Assembly: GCA_013398615.1 (NCBI GenBank)
Contig: VZSR01003798.1
Span: 11,447,606 to 11,511,605, forward strand
Direction: 5' to 3'
DNA from: Brachypodius melanocephalos
Lineage: Eukaryota > Chordata > Aves > Passeriformes > Pycnonotidae
Length of the DNA: 64,000 nt
The translations under genes were made by a program, and so were the position numbers. Below the pieces are notes generated by a model. The model searched no databases. It saw nothing but the letters and a program-made list of their open reading frames with translations, and was not told the origin of the DNA. This document shows, piece by piece, positions 26,298-38,908 of the stretch; within the stretch, counting starts at the first letter, position 1; each line of letters opens with the position of its first letter.

Positions 26298-26431
26298 AGT
26301 AAGAAACAAGAAGTTCCTAAAGAAGAACAGGGACCAACAACAAAGAATTTGGATTTCTGGGCACAGCTGATTACTCTGATGGTCACCATTATAGACGAAG
26401 ATAAAACAGCATATACACCAATCTTGAACCA
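26298..26431 (+). CDS. UNC13C: UNC13C exon 8: start of MHD1
   Basis: This exon encodes residues 297-340 plus two bases of Gln 341: SKKQEVPKEEQGPTTKNLDF, then WAQLITLMVTIIDEDKTAYT and PILN. The NLDFW motif marks the start of MHD1 (Munc13 homology domain 1) in this family. The KKQEVPKEEQGPTTK linker and EDKTAYTP are, from memory, the UNC13C form rather than UNC13A/B. This exon is my strongest single argument for the paralogue. The acceptor is gttttaacag and the donor is gtaagt. The preceding residues join from exon 7 in phase 0. Confidence 0.95.
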
Positions 26432-28969
26432 GTAAGTAATTACTTTCCCCAGAAAAATTAAAAATCATGGATTTATTAAAATAAGGACAAGAAATAAAGC
26501 TGAATCAGAAGCTGTATTTTAAATAGGTAGAGATTTTTATACAAAATGTAGCATTCACATAGTTTGATAAAAACTCAGTGCTCTGATAATGGCAGTCTTT
26601 TGGTTTAGGAACATTAAAGACAGGTGGTATATGAGTCATCTCAAAACTTGAAGTAGCAAAATACTCACAAGAGAGATAGAAGGGAAGTGTCAGTGACATT
26701 TCAGTGAAGGGAATTTTCAGTGTGATGGTGTTGATGATCTGAGAGCATTGTGGCACACATGGTGCTCAAATCATGCTGAAACTCTTTTAGATATGATTTT
26801 TAGGCATGTAATTGTAAAACAAATGAACTTCACAAAAACAGCCTCTCTGAATTTATAATTGGCTGGCCAGACTGATTTGAAAATGTATAAAGTGGAGAGC
26901 AGTATCCTAGAGATGGAAGTTGACTTCTCAGAATTGATGATTTAGCAGATGAAGGAGGTACAATCAATAACCAAGGCAAGTCAAATAACTTAAGGTTGAT
27001 ACATGAGTAGAAAGGAGAGAAACAATCGATAAACACAGAAAAAGAGGGCAGTGTTGGAGCCTGAACATGAAATATACAGAAGGAGTGCAAAAGGAACATG
27101 TTTCACATATCACAGCTAGAGAAACAGGCCTCACACTAATTGAAATGTGACATGATGAGGCCCTGGGGAAATGTTTTAGCTCTTTTAGCTCTTTGGAGCC
27201 ATTTTACAGAGAGATCGTGGAAAATCTGGGCGTAGTCTGGCTGTGATGACTTATGCAAAAGTTAACATTGAAACCTGTATCTGTATTATGACTAAACAAT
27301 TAATAGAAGTTTCTGCAATTGCATTTAATTGAATGCTCTGAAGGGTAGGAGGAACAATCTGTTTTTTTTCAGCCAAAACAGGGTATATACTAGAAGATGC
27401 TCTGTACGTTGAGATGTGCTTGTCTGTCTGTACCATTCTATTTATGGCCCCACAGTAAAAGTGACAAAGAAACCTCCTGGTGATAACCAGAAGCTGAAAG
27501 ATATTTCATTGACTTCTGACTCCTTCCTTTACTTGAAATAAATAAAGCATTGCTTCAGTCCTGGATAATAACCATTTATTTGTTCAATCATCTGTTGCAC
27601 TGACCTTATTAAGGAATAAGTTCTTATCCTATAGAGGAAAGAAAACACTTTTCCTGTTTACTCCATATTTATGATGTAGTGTCAAGTTTCTCCATTAAAG
27701 AAAGCTCAACCTTTTTTCTAACAGGCTGTGTAAATAATACAGTCATTGTAAAGTACCTAATTGAGACAAATACATAAATGTGATTCATTTCAGTCTCTTC
27801 ACTGAAGTTAAACAAGTGTAATTGTGTGCTAATTATCAAAAAAAATGTTCTAGCTGTATTTTTATACAACTGTAAGGGAGAAAGTAAAGGCATAAAGAAC
27901 AGAATTCTTCTAAGGGGATTAGTAGGTTCCCTAAAGTACAGATGAATGATTGTGTAAGATGTGTAAAGAGAATCAGGAGTGGACGGAATTGGGACAGATT
28001 AAGGCAGAGAGCTTGTGTCTCTGACTCCTCTCTGGTTCTTGCTGTTGTTTAGAAAGTGAAAGAGTGAACACAGGGAATAGCATGTCCTTTAGAAGTAGGA
28101 GACATCAGAAGTAAAAGATGAAGAGGCTGTGGGTGGGAAAATCTTGAAGAACTGTTCAGAGTTGCTTTGGATACATTTTTTAAAAAGAAAAGCTTCTTCT
28201 AACACAAAAGCAGCATGTAAAAACTGTTGAGAAAAAATGAGACAGCCTCTTCCCCCCTGCTTATCCCAGAAAAGAAAATGGGTTAAAATGGATGAATGGG
28301 AAATATAAGTTGGATACACAAGAATACTGCAAAAATATGATGACTCCTTATTAGAAATATATGGCCATGCAGTGTCTCAGTGGACTGCATCCATTTGAAT
28401 CCTATTTTAGAAATGAGGTAACCAAAGATCCCCAGGAGAGCATTCTGATTAAAGTTTTCACAATTGTATAATATTGCTCAGAATTCTACTCCTCAACCAG
28501 CTTTGGAAACCCTATTTTTATATCTGCTTTAGAGTTAAAAATTACACTGTGACTGAGTAGTTTGAACTGTATCAGATCATGACTCCAGATGAAACATGAC
28601 ATGATGACCTCAGCAAGCACTGAGCACTGCCAGACCACACCAGACCAGTGGGAGTGTGGGGGCAACCTGCACTTCTTACATGACATGAGAAACTCGACAA
28701 GTTTGAGGGAAAATATGGTCTGGTATTAAGTTGTAAAATCCTCATTTTAGTAGTTAAACAACGTAAAATGTGTTTGGAACGTGATTCACAGGCAAATCCA
28801 GAGCTTTCTGGCACTTTTACTATGCGTAGTATGTGCTGTGAGACAGGAGAAATTGCTATCAAAATAAAATATCTATTCTAATGAAAGGAATATCAAATCA
28901 AGAACAAAATCTTCAACTTAAATATGTTTCTGTATTTTGAAAGCAAGATCTAAACTCTGGGCCTCTGCA

Positions 28970-29013
28970 NNNNNNNNNNNNNNNNNNNNNNNNNNNNNNN
29001 NNNNNNNNNNNNN
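28970..29013. other. Assembly gap (44 N)
   Basis: Forty-four undetermined bases, directly followed by an uninterrupted T run at 29014-29032. The gap probably marks a homopolymer or a low-complexity join. It lies in an intron, so no coding sequence appears lost. Confidence 0.98.
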
Positions 29014-29032
29014 TTTTTTTTTTTTTTTTTTT
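29014..29032. repeat. Poly-T run next to the gap
   Basis: Nineteen consecutive T follow the gap. It may be the reverse complement of a retroposon poly-A tail or simply the homopolymer that broke the assembly. Confidence 0.9.
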
Positions 29033-31261
29033 GCACATAGACTCAGAACAGTCAAGTTGTCACTGTAGTATAAATTTAACAAACAAGACAGCTCTAGTGG
29101 GACTTTTAAATTTGTTCCTTACTGATCCTTAGATCATTGCAATGTTAGGATCTGTTTTCTGTGATCACATTGTGTTCCACCCAGTATGGAAAGGACTAAC
29201 ACACGAAATCTGCAGGAGCAGATTTCCTCATGCTTCAGGAGCTAAGATGTTTAGTAACTCTGGAAAATTTGGGATATGAACTTCTATTGTAGAAACAGCA
29301 TAATTATAACCTAACCTACATATCAGTGAGTTATGAAACATAGGTCAACGGGGAAAAAATTATGGAAGGGAAAAGAATCAGAGTACACTGTATCATGGAC
29401 TGGACTGTGTCAGCCTATGGAATGTTTCTTTCATGATGGAACATCTATGTGATAGATATGGTGTCTTGATCAGTGATATTCCCCATTATCAATTACACTT
29501 TATTCTGTGGGAGCATGTGAATATCACTTCTTTCATTGAACTTGTGAACATTATCCTGTGTAATGTACTCTCATTCTTTCACCCTGCCTGCTGTAGCTTC
29601 TCATATAACAATGTAGCACTGACAGACCAGATTAGTTCTATAGACCATATACAGTATCTGTCCTGCCCATTAATTTTTCTTCCGGGAAAGGAGCATTAAA
29701 AATAAAGCTTTGGATAGATGAGGATAAAGCACAAAAAGTAAGAATAAATAAGCTCTTTGCTCACAGTTTAAATAGAATACATATTCTCTAAAATCAAATA
29801 GAACTTTTGTCTGAAGGGTTAGTGAAGAAGTGGCCATGGCCAGCACTCCACAGATGGTGTGATCTATCCTCTTGCTGCGTGCACAGCACAAAACTGAATG
29901 TATTCACCCCCTAGGACTGGTGAGATTTAGCACCTGGATGAGATTGAAGCCACCAAGTACGGAAAATAAGCTATTCTGAGAAAGTGCATCTGAGGTTCAG
30001 AGACTTGGATATTCTCAAGATGTAGCAGTCTGGTGATATGGCAGCACAAATTAAGAAAAAGGCATTTTTAATTGTCATGATAGAATTTTCTGACTTTAGG
30101 GTTGAACTAGAGACACACAGTACTGTCTGGGATGCTTTGAGGGGTTATATGTGTTTTGCTTATGCACTGATACTTTTCATTTTGTTTTAAGCTGAGTGCA
30201 ATTTCCTTCCATTGATCTGTGGCTTTATATGTAGTCCTTCATCAGAATTAGCCAATAAGAACTGTTTTCACTAGATTTTTGCTTAATTAAAATCAATAGA
30301 GAGAAGACATTGGTGGCTGTCTTGTATATGCAATTTAGTATTTTTGGAAATATATGGATACGGTCATGTATGGGCACCATGACTCTTCTGGATAAACTGA
30401 GATTTTTATATAGTTCCAAGAATGACATAGAAATTGGGAAAATTATGGCCTATGGGTCAGAAGTAACTGTAGCAAATGCAAGCTAAATGACTGACAGAGC
30501 ACTCTGCTGGTTGTCCTTTTGCTTCTCTGGGAAATGTGAAAATGGCTTTTGCAAAGATTAGAAAATGTAATCTGTAGAGATTTGCATGGGAAATTTTTCT
30601 GATATTTTGCATCTTAGGGATCAAAATCTGTAGTTGGAAAAGGTTTTCTTACCTAAAAATAAGGTGATAAAATACAAGCAGTGCAAAATACCATACTTAT
30701 ATAGATGCTTTAGTATCTGACCTTTGATTGTCCCTTCCCTTTAATAAGACAGCTGCTTCTGTTACCTTTTATCTTTAGCATGAGGAATGTGTTGTGTGCT
30801 TCTGTTGTGCATTAGCTATGTCAGCTCCTCACATACACTACTAAACTGCAAGGATACCTCTGGTGGTTCCCGGACTGACAGCTGTGCAATGCCCACCAGT
30901 CTGTTAGAAGTATAAAAAATGTCATCAATTTTAGACTTCACCTAACTGAAGCCAGGTGGGATGTGTTGAACTAATTTAAACGACATTGATAATTGCAGTT
31001 TGTGTGTGCATGTGCTTTCCCAAGTTAATATGCTTAGACAAATCTATTTATCACTAATCAAACAAGTGCACTTTTATCAGACCCAGCCTTGCCTCATGGC
31101 CAGCCTTGCAATATGCTCAAAAGACAGTGTCAATATTAAATCAGCTGCTAAATACTTCCTCAGAGCAACTCTGTCAAAGTTCAAGTCTGGTGCTAAGAGA
31201 GCATTCAGAGTGGACTGGAGGTAAAGAAATTAAGACAGCTGAAATACATTTCGGCTTTTGA

Positions 31262-31292
31262 ACAGAAATTAATTCTGTATTAACAGAATTAA
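31262..31292. repeat. Nested inverted repeat with ACAGAA/TTCTGT arms
   Basis: ACAGAA-ATTAA-TTCTGT overlaps AATTCTGT-ATTA-ACAGAATT, so the same TTCTGT arm pairs with either side. The second repeat has perfect 8-base arms around ATTA. Confidence 0.8.
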
Positions 31293-32585
31293 TACGAAGT
31301 TCTTTAATTGAACAGTCATTAGCATAAAGAGGGCTCAGTGAACTGAGCCAGCAACAGCTTCCTATTAAAGTGGCAGAGCTAATGAGCTGTTTAAGTACTT
31401 TTTCTTTGCAGATATGATCAGGGTCAAATAGGTCTTTAAAATGAATACATTACTTATATCATACTGCTACCACTTTAAAGTTGCACATAATTCTCATTCT
31501 TTCTATGTCAACAAGACCTTTATAAATTCTTACATTTTTACAGAAATTATTACAGAATATTTTCTGAATTTGATAAGCACTCTAGTAAAAGGTCAAAATA
31601 CTTCAGATCCAATTATTTTCTAGTATAAAGAGTAATAACCTCAACACAAAAGCCACACAGCTCTGTGTATTTCCTCATTAATATATTCCCTTATTTTATG
31701 TATTCCTGGTGAACTGTGTGTGTATTTGTGTGGCTCTCACTGCACCTCTGTGCTATAAACAACTGCTTTACCCCACTGGGAGTTTCTGTGTTCTACTTTC
31801 TGCTCTTTATCTGCCTGACCTGCCTGGCTCTGCTTCTGTGTCCTGAGTGGCTCCATTAATGTCAGTTCCATACCTGAATTAAAGACAGCCCTTTTTCTAA
31901 GACAAAAAATGTGACATAAAACACAGTGCTGGTCACTAAAATGCCAGCTTTTGCTTGTTGCTAGAAGTGAAAATGGTAACTCAAAGATTAAGGGCTTTCT
32001 TTTGCATTGAATAAGAAGCAGGTGGGATCTATAAAAAATTTGTATAAAAATACTCAATTGATAACAGCAGAAAATATCTGAAAAGGACTGTTTCTCAAAG
32101 ATGACATGAAGCACAAGACCAAAACTAAAATTTTGAATCGAAACATGCATTTCACTACTTGTTATACTCTTCATTATTTTATCCATGTATCTAGGTGGAA
32201 ATCTTTAGTGAGTTGGATTCTATGAGTATATAAACCAATATAGCTTCACAGACAGCTTCACTCTTCTGCAGTGTCACAAGGGAATTAAGGAAAACCTGTG
32301 TCTGCTGAACATCTGAGCCAACTGTTTTGTGTACTTCATAAGCCGTCTGATCTATCTAAAGTTGGGGAATCATCTGCAAGATAGATGAATGTTTCTTGAT
32401 TTAAAATATCGTGCAAGGGAAGTTTTTATTTGACAGTTGGATGGTATATATAATTGTTACAAAACATAAAATACGGTAAGTGCATAACAGTGGAATTATT
32501 TTGTGGAAATTTTTGCCTTTTTGTTGTGCAGCTGTAAGCATCATTCCTAGCAGCAGGTGAACTGATGTAATGTGATTGATTGCAG

Positions 32586-32671
32586 GTTCCCTCAAGAGCT
32601 GAACATGGGAAAAATCAGTGCTGAAATCATGTGGACTCTGTTTGCCCAAGACATGAAATATGCTCTGGAAG
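32586..32671 (+). CDS. UNC13C: UNC13C exon 9: MHD1
   Basis: This 86-base exon encodes the end of Gln 341, residues 342-369 and the first base of Glu 370: FPQELNMGKISAEIMWTLFA followed by QDMKYALE. FPQELN.GKISAE.MW.LFAQDMKYA is a diagnostic MHD1 segment, and the Met in NMGKIS fits UNC13C as I recall it. The acceptor is tgattgcag and the donor is gtaatt. It is flanked by the 6.2 kb and 13 kb introns, making it an isolated small exon whose definition must rely on its own signals. Confidence 0.96.
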
Positions 32672-35129
32672 GTAATTAGAACAAACTATTAATTACACTA
32701 GTGAGTTCACCAAGACTGATTTCAACTGCAAGTGATACCTGGCATCAGATTTCTGTGTGTGGTTAAAGCTTTCCGGTGTACTTGTTTTAAGATGCTTTGT
32801 GAGTTAGTGAGAAAGAAGGATTATAAGGAATCAAATCATTGCACTGCAAATAGATTAAGTTATCTGTGAAAGAACACAAGAGAATTTTCACTTGAAATGT
32901 TGTTTCTAAGATCTCATAAAAATCTTCTGTGTCCAAAAAGATACACATGTGCTTGCTAGAGAGAACTGTAGACACTCCAATTTTTCTCACTAGCTGAAAA
33001 TTGTTAACTTGCCCATAAGGAACATTTGCAAAATGAAATTATGGAGAAAGCACACAGTTCTAATTAAATCTTTTTGTGTTCAAAAGGCAGGATGTATTCA
33101 TTCTGGTTCCAGCAGAATCAAATGCAGTTTCATTTTGTCTTTTAAGATATTGTAGTTAGCCATTGTTAAAATACATGGGCTTTTTCTATATGGCCAATTG
33201 TCTCCAATTAATGGCTTCAAACACAATAAAATATGGTTATTGCAGCAAACCAAGTAAAAGTACCTGGCATAGCTGGCATTGTCTTTAGTCAAGTCTGTTA
33301 CTAATTACAGAGCAAGTCTGCAAAGGGTGAGAAAAAACATGTGAAGTTGGATTTTAAAAACACAGTTCAACAGACATAAAGGATTAAAAAACCCCAAATA
33401 TTTGAAGAAACATTTCTATATTGTTCTCTCTAGAACGTCTGATGTGATAATATCAGTGCAGCAGTGCTTTGATGACATGGCAGATTTTCATGATGATAAA
33501 GAAAGAGAAAAGATGAGTGGCTAGAACAGCTATCGATGGAGGAACTGTTTTGTTCATCTGCTGTTGTGTTACTTTATTTTGTTAGTTGTGTTATTTGAAT
33601 GTGGAACTTTTGTACTAAGCACAGCAGAGGGAAAAGAGGAGAAAGGAAGGAAGGTAATTAAAACATGTACAATGACATCAGAAGACATGAGACATCTTAG
33701 ATGTGGGTAGGAGGAGAGATGTTCAAACTCTTGTTTCAAAGTGCTGTTCTGTAGTCATGTCAGAGTGAATCAAAAGTCCAAGTTTGAGAAGGGATGTCAG
33801 GCCGGAGATCATCCCTTAAGAGTGATCAGTGAAAGCTTCCAAGAGCTGAGAAAAAGCAAGACCAAGTGAAAGCCACTGTTTTAGATTAAAGCCCATTGCT
33901 GGTTCCACCAGTGAAACAACCTGTCTGGAGAGGCTGTCAGTCAGGACAGCTATCAGAAAATTGCTGCTCTGTAACTCAGCGTTGTGATTCCCTTACAGAC
34001 AGCACAGATTACTGAGGATTTCTAATAGCCCTCAATTGCCATGACTTCATAACCTGTGTGGAGTTATACTCTGCACACAGACATCCCTGAGCACCCAGAG
34101 CTTTAGCCATCGAGCTGTAAACATTCTACACTGCAATAAAATAATTCACAAAACGTCACTCACTCTATTTGTTCATTAGAGCACACTGATCACTCAAAAG
34201 GCAGCTTCAGATGAAGCCATGATTTGTTTCTTGGTTGTAAAGAATAGAAGAAGCTCTTAAGAAAGACCTAATTGTACCACGTATAAAGTGTGGATGTTTG
34301 GACTGAATCAGGACTTTAAATATTAATGTTAATATTAATCTTTATTCTGCAAAGAGAGATGTAGAAGGCATTTGACTTTTTATGTTCCAGACCAGTCCCT
34401 GAATGTAGTCTCATTTCTGTGTTGCTGTGGATACTGATTTTCTGAGGAAAGGAAATGCCATTGTTGGCATTAGGAATTCTAAACTGCTCCCAGAATCATT
34501 AGTGAAACAGCTCCTGCATATAAATAATAATTAAAAGAAATTGAAATTAGTGTGGTATTATTTTGAAATTAGTATAAATTATTATGAATATACACAATTT
34601 CACCTTCTATGATTTCATTCCTAAACAGGAACCTGAATAAATCTAGTCACAAAATATAGATCAGTATACTGATCCTCAGCCCAGCTTTGCTGAGATTTGA
34701 ACTATTAATTCTTTCCATAGTTGTTCTGAAAACTGGGTTTAACTCAGTTGTTGATGGCTATATTTTTTTCTTTAAATTCTATAAGATTAGAAACAAGCTC
34801 TTAAATATGTTCACAGTTGGTCTTCATGGTTTTAATGGAGTTCATTAAAATGCATTGCATTCTGCTATGCCACTCTCGCCTTCCAAGTTATTAACATAGG
34901 CAACCATCTGTTCATACCTAGTGTCCAGGGCTGTAATTTCAATCTTTCTCTACTCCAATTTAGTATTAATCTCCTGAAGCAGCATCTTTTCTGTTACGAA
35001 GTTGATTCCTTTCTCCATCCAATCAAGAAGCAATAAACTGGTCCAGCATTGTTTGCAAAAGGATTGCTCATGTGATAAAAAAGATTAGATTAGCTCATCT
35101 GAGATCCTGTTTCTGGTTTTACCCACTTT

Positions 35130-35690
35130 ATGTATTCACAAATATATCCAGCCACACCCATCAGCTTCAATTCAGGAAATAAGAAGACAGCAAACACTGG
35201 AGCATCCACTTTCTGCTCCTTTTCCCCTTTTCCTGAGTGCGGTTCAGAATGGCTGTTCAGGCTCTCTCCTCTCCCTGTACAGCTGAATCCCCCCTGGATC
35301 TGCTCAGGGGGTGTGTGCACTGCAGAGCTGCTGCTCTCCAGCAGTGCTCCCTGCCCACCTCCTCCTGCAGAACAACCCAGCAGCCTGTGAGGGGCACAGC
35401 CAGCACCACACACCCTCTGGCTTCTCTTCTCCCTTGGTCCTTGCCAGGACACTCCAGCAAGGAGGCTGCTGCTGTGACATGGAGATGTCAGAGGGGACAG
35501 CAGCTGCCATGGCAGTGGCCTTTGGCTAGAGAAGAGCAAAGCCATGTCTCTGTGAGTACCAAGGCAGTAAATTGGCGTTGGGGGAACAGCTTGGGTTTTT
35601 GGTGAGGGAAGAAAGGACATCCCAAAGCACAGTTCAGGTCTGCACAGCTGCCAAGATCAGGGCTACATTGTGCCAAGCTGACATGCCTTG
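35130..35690. other. GC-rich intronic patch with overlapping chance ORFs
   Basis: In an otherwise AT-rich intron, this segment is rich in C/G and in CTG, CAG and CCT words. It keeps several frames open on both strands: 176 codons on the - strand at 35090-35620 and 122 codons on the + strand at 35237-35605. The translations are low in complexity and match no family I know. The simultaneous opening of many frames is expected from scarcity of TAA/TAG in such sequence, so I do not call a gene. It may be an old repeat. Confidence 0.55.
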
Positions 35691-36049
35691 GGAACAACAC
35701 TGTACTAAAATCTGATATCGAGTTCATAATTTCATTCTAGACTTTCTTCCAATTAAAGTTAATTAAAATGTTTAGCCTTTGCATAGTGTTAGAAGTTTTA
35801 GGAAAGCTTTTAACAAATGGAGTTCACATTGGTTATATTTCTTTTTTCTGGTCTAATGGATTATTTTCATGTATATATTTTGCACGAAGAAGGTATCACA
35901 TGTTTCTCTTTGAGAATTGTCTTTATTAGATTTGGTCTTCTTGGGGCATTTTTCTTCTTTGCACATTATTCATGAAGCATCAGTGGTTTGCATGATACAT
36001 TATAGATTGTTGTTTTGCATTTAGTTTACACAAACATCTGATCTTATAG

Positions 36050-36170
36050 GATGGTAATACTTTTGTACTGTCTGATCCCCCAATTTTATTCCATATTTAT
36101 GATCCAAACAAACGAGAACAGAGAGAGAATTTCACCAACAGTGCATATGATTTGTTACTGACTTCATATG
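36050..36170 (+). other. Exon-like segment, unidentified (candidate cryptic exon)
   Basis: This 121-base stretch is preceded by atcttatag and followed by a near-consensus donor, ATG|gtaagaaat. In frame 1 it is open throughout: forty codons beginning DGNTFVLSDPPILFHIYDPN and ending NFTNSAYDLLLTSY, then one G. A second frame is also nearly open. I do not recognise the peptide. Its 3' phase matches UNC13C exon 10 (G + AA gives Glu), but its 5' end does not match exon 9. Splicing exon 9 to it would give Glu-Gly-Trp-stop. It could be a poison exon, a fragment of another gene, or chance. Confidence 0.35.
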
Positions 36171-38680
36171 GTAAGAAATCTTTTCCTTTACAAGTATAAA
36201 GATGCAAAGGTTAAAAGATGATGAGAGAGTAATAAGCTGAAATTAGACATGTATTTGCAAAGTATCTTTTTTAATTCTTTGTCCTCAGAAATGTCTTTTT
36301 TCAGATCTTTCAGATCTCTAACTTTTGAATAGGCCAGATCAAATGTCTGGAACTATCCAGTCTGTTAGAAAGAGAACATCCTAATTGCTGTTATTATGAT
36401 AATCTAATTCTGGTAGTGGCCAGAAGTCAAGACCAGAATCAGACCAGAAATTAGTTGGCTGCTGTGTAAATACAGCAATAGACAGTCTCCATCCTGCAGA
36501 GCAGAGATTTTAAAGGCCTTATAAAAATACGAAAAGGAGGTCGTCACTGCACCATTTTATGCATTTAATGTAGGTTTGCTTTTCAAGTTTGCTGTTGTCT
36601 TCTGTGCTTAAGAAGACAGCATTTTCCTGTTTCTCTGACAGATATTTCTTCCATGACAGAAACTGATAAAGTGATTTGAAAGAGAAGAGGCAGGTCTGGG
36701 AGTTGATGCTGAGCACAGAGACAGCATAGAAAAAAGCCAAAAAGGCTAATGCTGCCCAGAGAAAGGTCATACCATTTGTGGGCAGATTTCAAGCCTATTT
36801 TAACTCCAAATTTACAATGTACGAAGTTTCCCCTAAGATGGAATATAGTCTTGGTTTAGAGAGAGGCTACAGAGGTGAGGAAAGGTGAGACTGAGGTTTT
36901 GTAAAGTCCAAGAAGGCAGCATCCACAAGAATGCAGGATTGTCATCACTATCAAAGTATAAAACCTTTTTATTTTAGTCGGTCTCATCTCTGCATTGGCA
37001 CTTTTCAGCAAATGTATTCCATGCTTGTCTTTTCAGACACCTGAGGAATTAAGAGTCCTCTATGGCAATTCAGAGAGTCTGTAAAGGCAGAGTCAAGGAG
37101 ATTACAGCTAGAGTTAAACCTTCCTTTGGCACATAAGATAGAATGTTGCTGTGATTAGAGGAAGAGGGGGGTTAGAAACATTCTTTATTCACCATAACAG
37201 ACAAGGATGGTGGTAGCAGCAGGTACACTCTGTACATCCTGAGAAGCTGAGCTTCATGAGTATGAGAATCCACCTGTTGAGGGCAAAGCTGAGCTCTCCA
37301 GGCTGGCCTAAAAAGCACCATCGCCATGCCAAATGGCACTATTTTGTTGGTGTTAATTATATCCAGTGATTTAGACAGATGAAGGGGACAAAACTGCTCC
37401 CAGTAGCTGAGTTAATACATTCTTCATGACTTCATGTTGTGCTGTAGCAATGTGTCATCTTGCTTGGAACTACCTCAGAGATCTCTGGTATGGCACAACC
37501 TTGCAGTTGGGACCATTATATCCATAATTTCCTTGTTCTCTAACCCATTTTCTTGGATTTTGCTCATTAAACCATCTTCATCAGAACAATGATTAGTACA
37601 GCAGTACAAGTCTACAGTAATCTTAGTAAGTTCAAGCCTCTCTCTGTCTGACTGTAGGTGTATTCATGGTGCCAGATTTACTAGAAAAAATGTGGTGCAT
37701 CAGTGAATGCCTGACTTCATTGTTCAGTCTTAAACTTGTCACTCAATATTAGCAGTGTATATTGTCCTATACATTTAATAATGATAGCTCTGTCCTTATT
37801 TATTTTTTTTTCTAGCCAATGACTATTACTCTCATTCTTAAACACCATTATTAGCTCTTACTCAGGCAATCACTTCTTGTTAAAAATAAGAAAACAGTAC
37901 TAGTAACAGCTTTCTGGAAAAGAAATACCTTTCTTTATCAAGTAGAATACCCTATTCAAGTTAAAGAAAATTAAAAATAACAGGCAACCTCTGGTATCTT
38001 AAATCTTGCCCATTTTCACTAAGACATTGCTTTAAAGCTTTCTTCACACAGCAGCTGTTCTTCTTATAGTCTCTCTTTTCTTAGGTTGAAGACTCAGTCT
38101 TTTACTTTCAGGACTGTTCCACTTAGGGAGATTCACTTGTGTGTTTTTCTCCTATAGAATCTGAGATCAATTTCCTCCTATGGGCAAGTGCATTAGTTCT
38201 AAACTAAACATTTGATACTGCTTCACCCCCAGGAGAATAGGATAAATCTGTTAAAACTGCTTGTTTCCACATTATCTTTTAATAAGCCATAAGTGCAATT
38301 TGCTGGGTAAGAACTAGAGCCTTTGCAGGCAGAGCCAGACAGAACACAGGTAATTATTTAAGTGCCACCTCACATTTATCTTCCTGCCGGATTCTTCCTG
38401 GTCTGTACTTCATCCTACTAATTGCTTGTAAAATGCTAGCGTGCCTATTTGATAAGGTTTTATGCTCACTTTGCATGCTAGTGATGAGGCAAAGAGCAGA
38501 GAATCATGGAAAGATACATTTTTAAAGAAAATTAAGCAATAAGTAAATGGAAGAAACCTATCACAAAAATTACATTGAAGATACAAAGCTGAGTATTCAG
38601 TAGTTAAGTTCCAGTGCTATTGAAGTGCTCTTTGTTTCCTTTACTCTGTTTTCCATCCCAGACTCAAGCATTATAACATC

Positions 38681-38823
38681 AAATCATAAAAACATGGAAT
38701 GGTTGAAGGGAACCTTAAAGATCACCCAGTTCCAACCCCCTTGCCAAGGGCTGGGATGCCACCCACTAGACCAGGTTATTCAGGGCCCAATCCAACCTGG
38801 CCTGAGCACTTCCAAGGATGGGA
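38681..38823 (-). repeat. CR1 LINE 3' fragment, - strand
   Basis: Read on the + strand it starts AATCATAAAAACATGGAATGG (the reversed CR1 tail) and continues AGATCACCCAGTTCCAACCC, CTTGCCAAGGGCTGGGATGC, CACTAGACCAGG and ACTTCCAAGGATGGG. This is the inverse of the CR1 3' end seen at 22157-22330. The part lying inside the 38625-38978 reading frame is not a gene. Confidence 0.93.
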
Positions 38824-38908
38824 AATGTATTCTCTTTGTTTTGCAATTTTTATATGTATTAGAGTTTTATGAAAGCCTAATCAATATAAGTTGGATTCCT
38901 ATATTAGC

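Larger units (their letters stand above)
26432..32585. other. UNC13C: Intron 8 (6.2 kb)
   Basis: This intron runs from gtaagt to gattgcag. It contains the assembly gap at 28970-29013 with an adjoining T run, and a cluster of inverted ATTA/TTAAT motifs at 31262-31292. The 149-codon antisense frame at 31737-32186 has no domain, promoter or splice support. The rest looks like unique intron. Confidence 0.85.

Noticed and set aside
31737..32186. 149-codon antisense open frame in intron 8
   Set aside because: The composition is that of translated AT-rich intron (Phe, Ile, Cys, Ser rich). There is no domain, no promoter or splice context, and no resemblance to a known protein.
35090..35620. 176-codon antisense frame, the longest single frame in the window
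   Set aside because: It lies in a GC-rich patch where several other frames are open too. It is Ser/Pro/Gly-rich low-complexity text with no domain, and is best explained by scarcity of stop codons.
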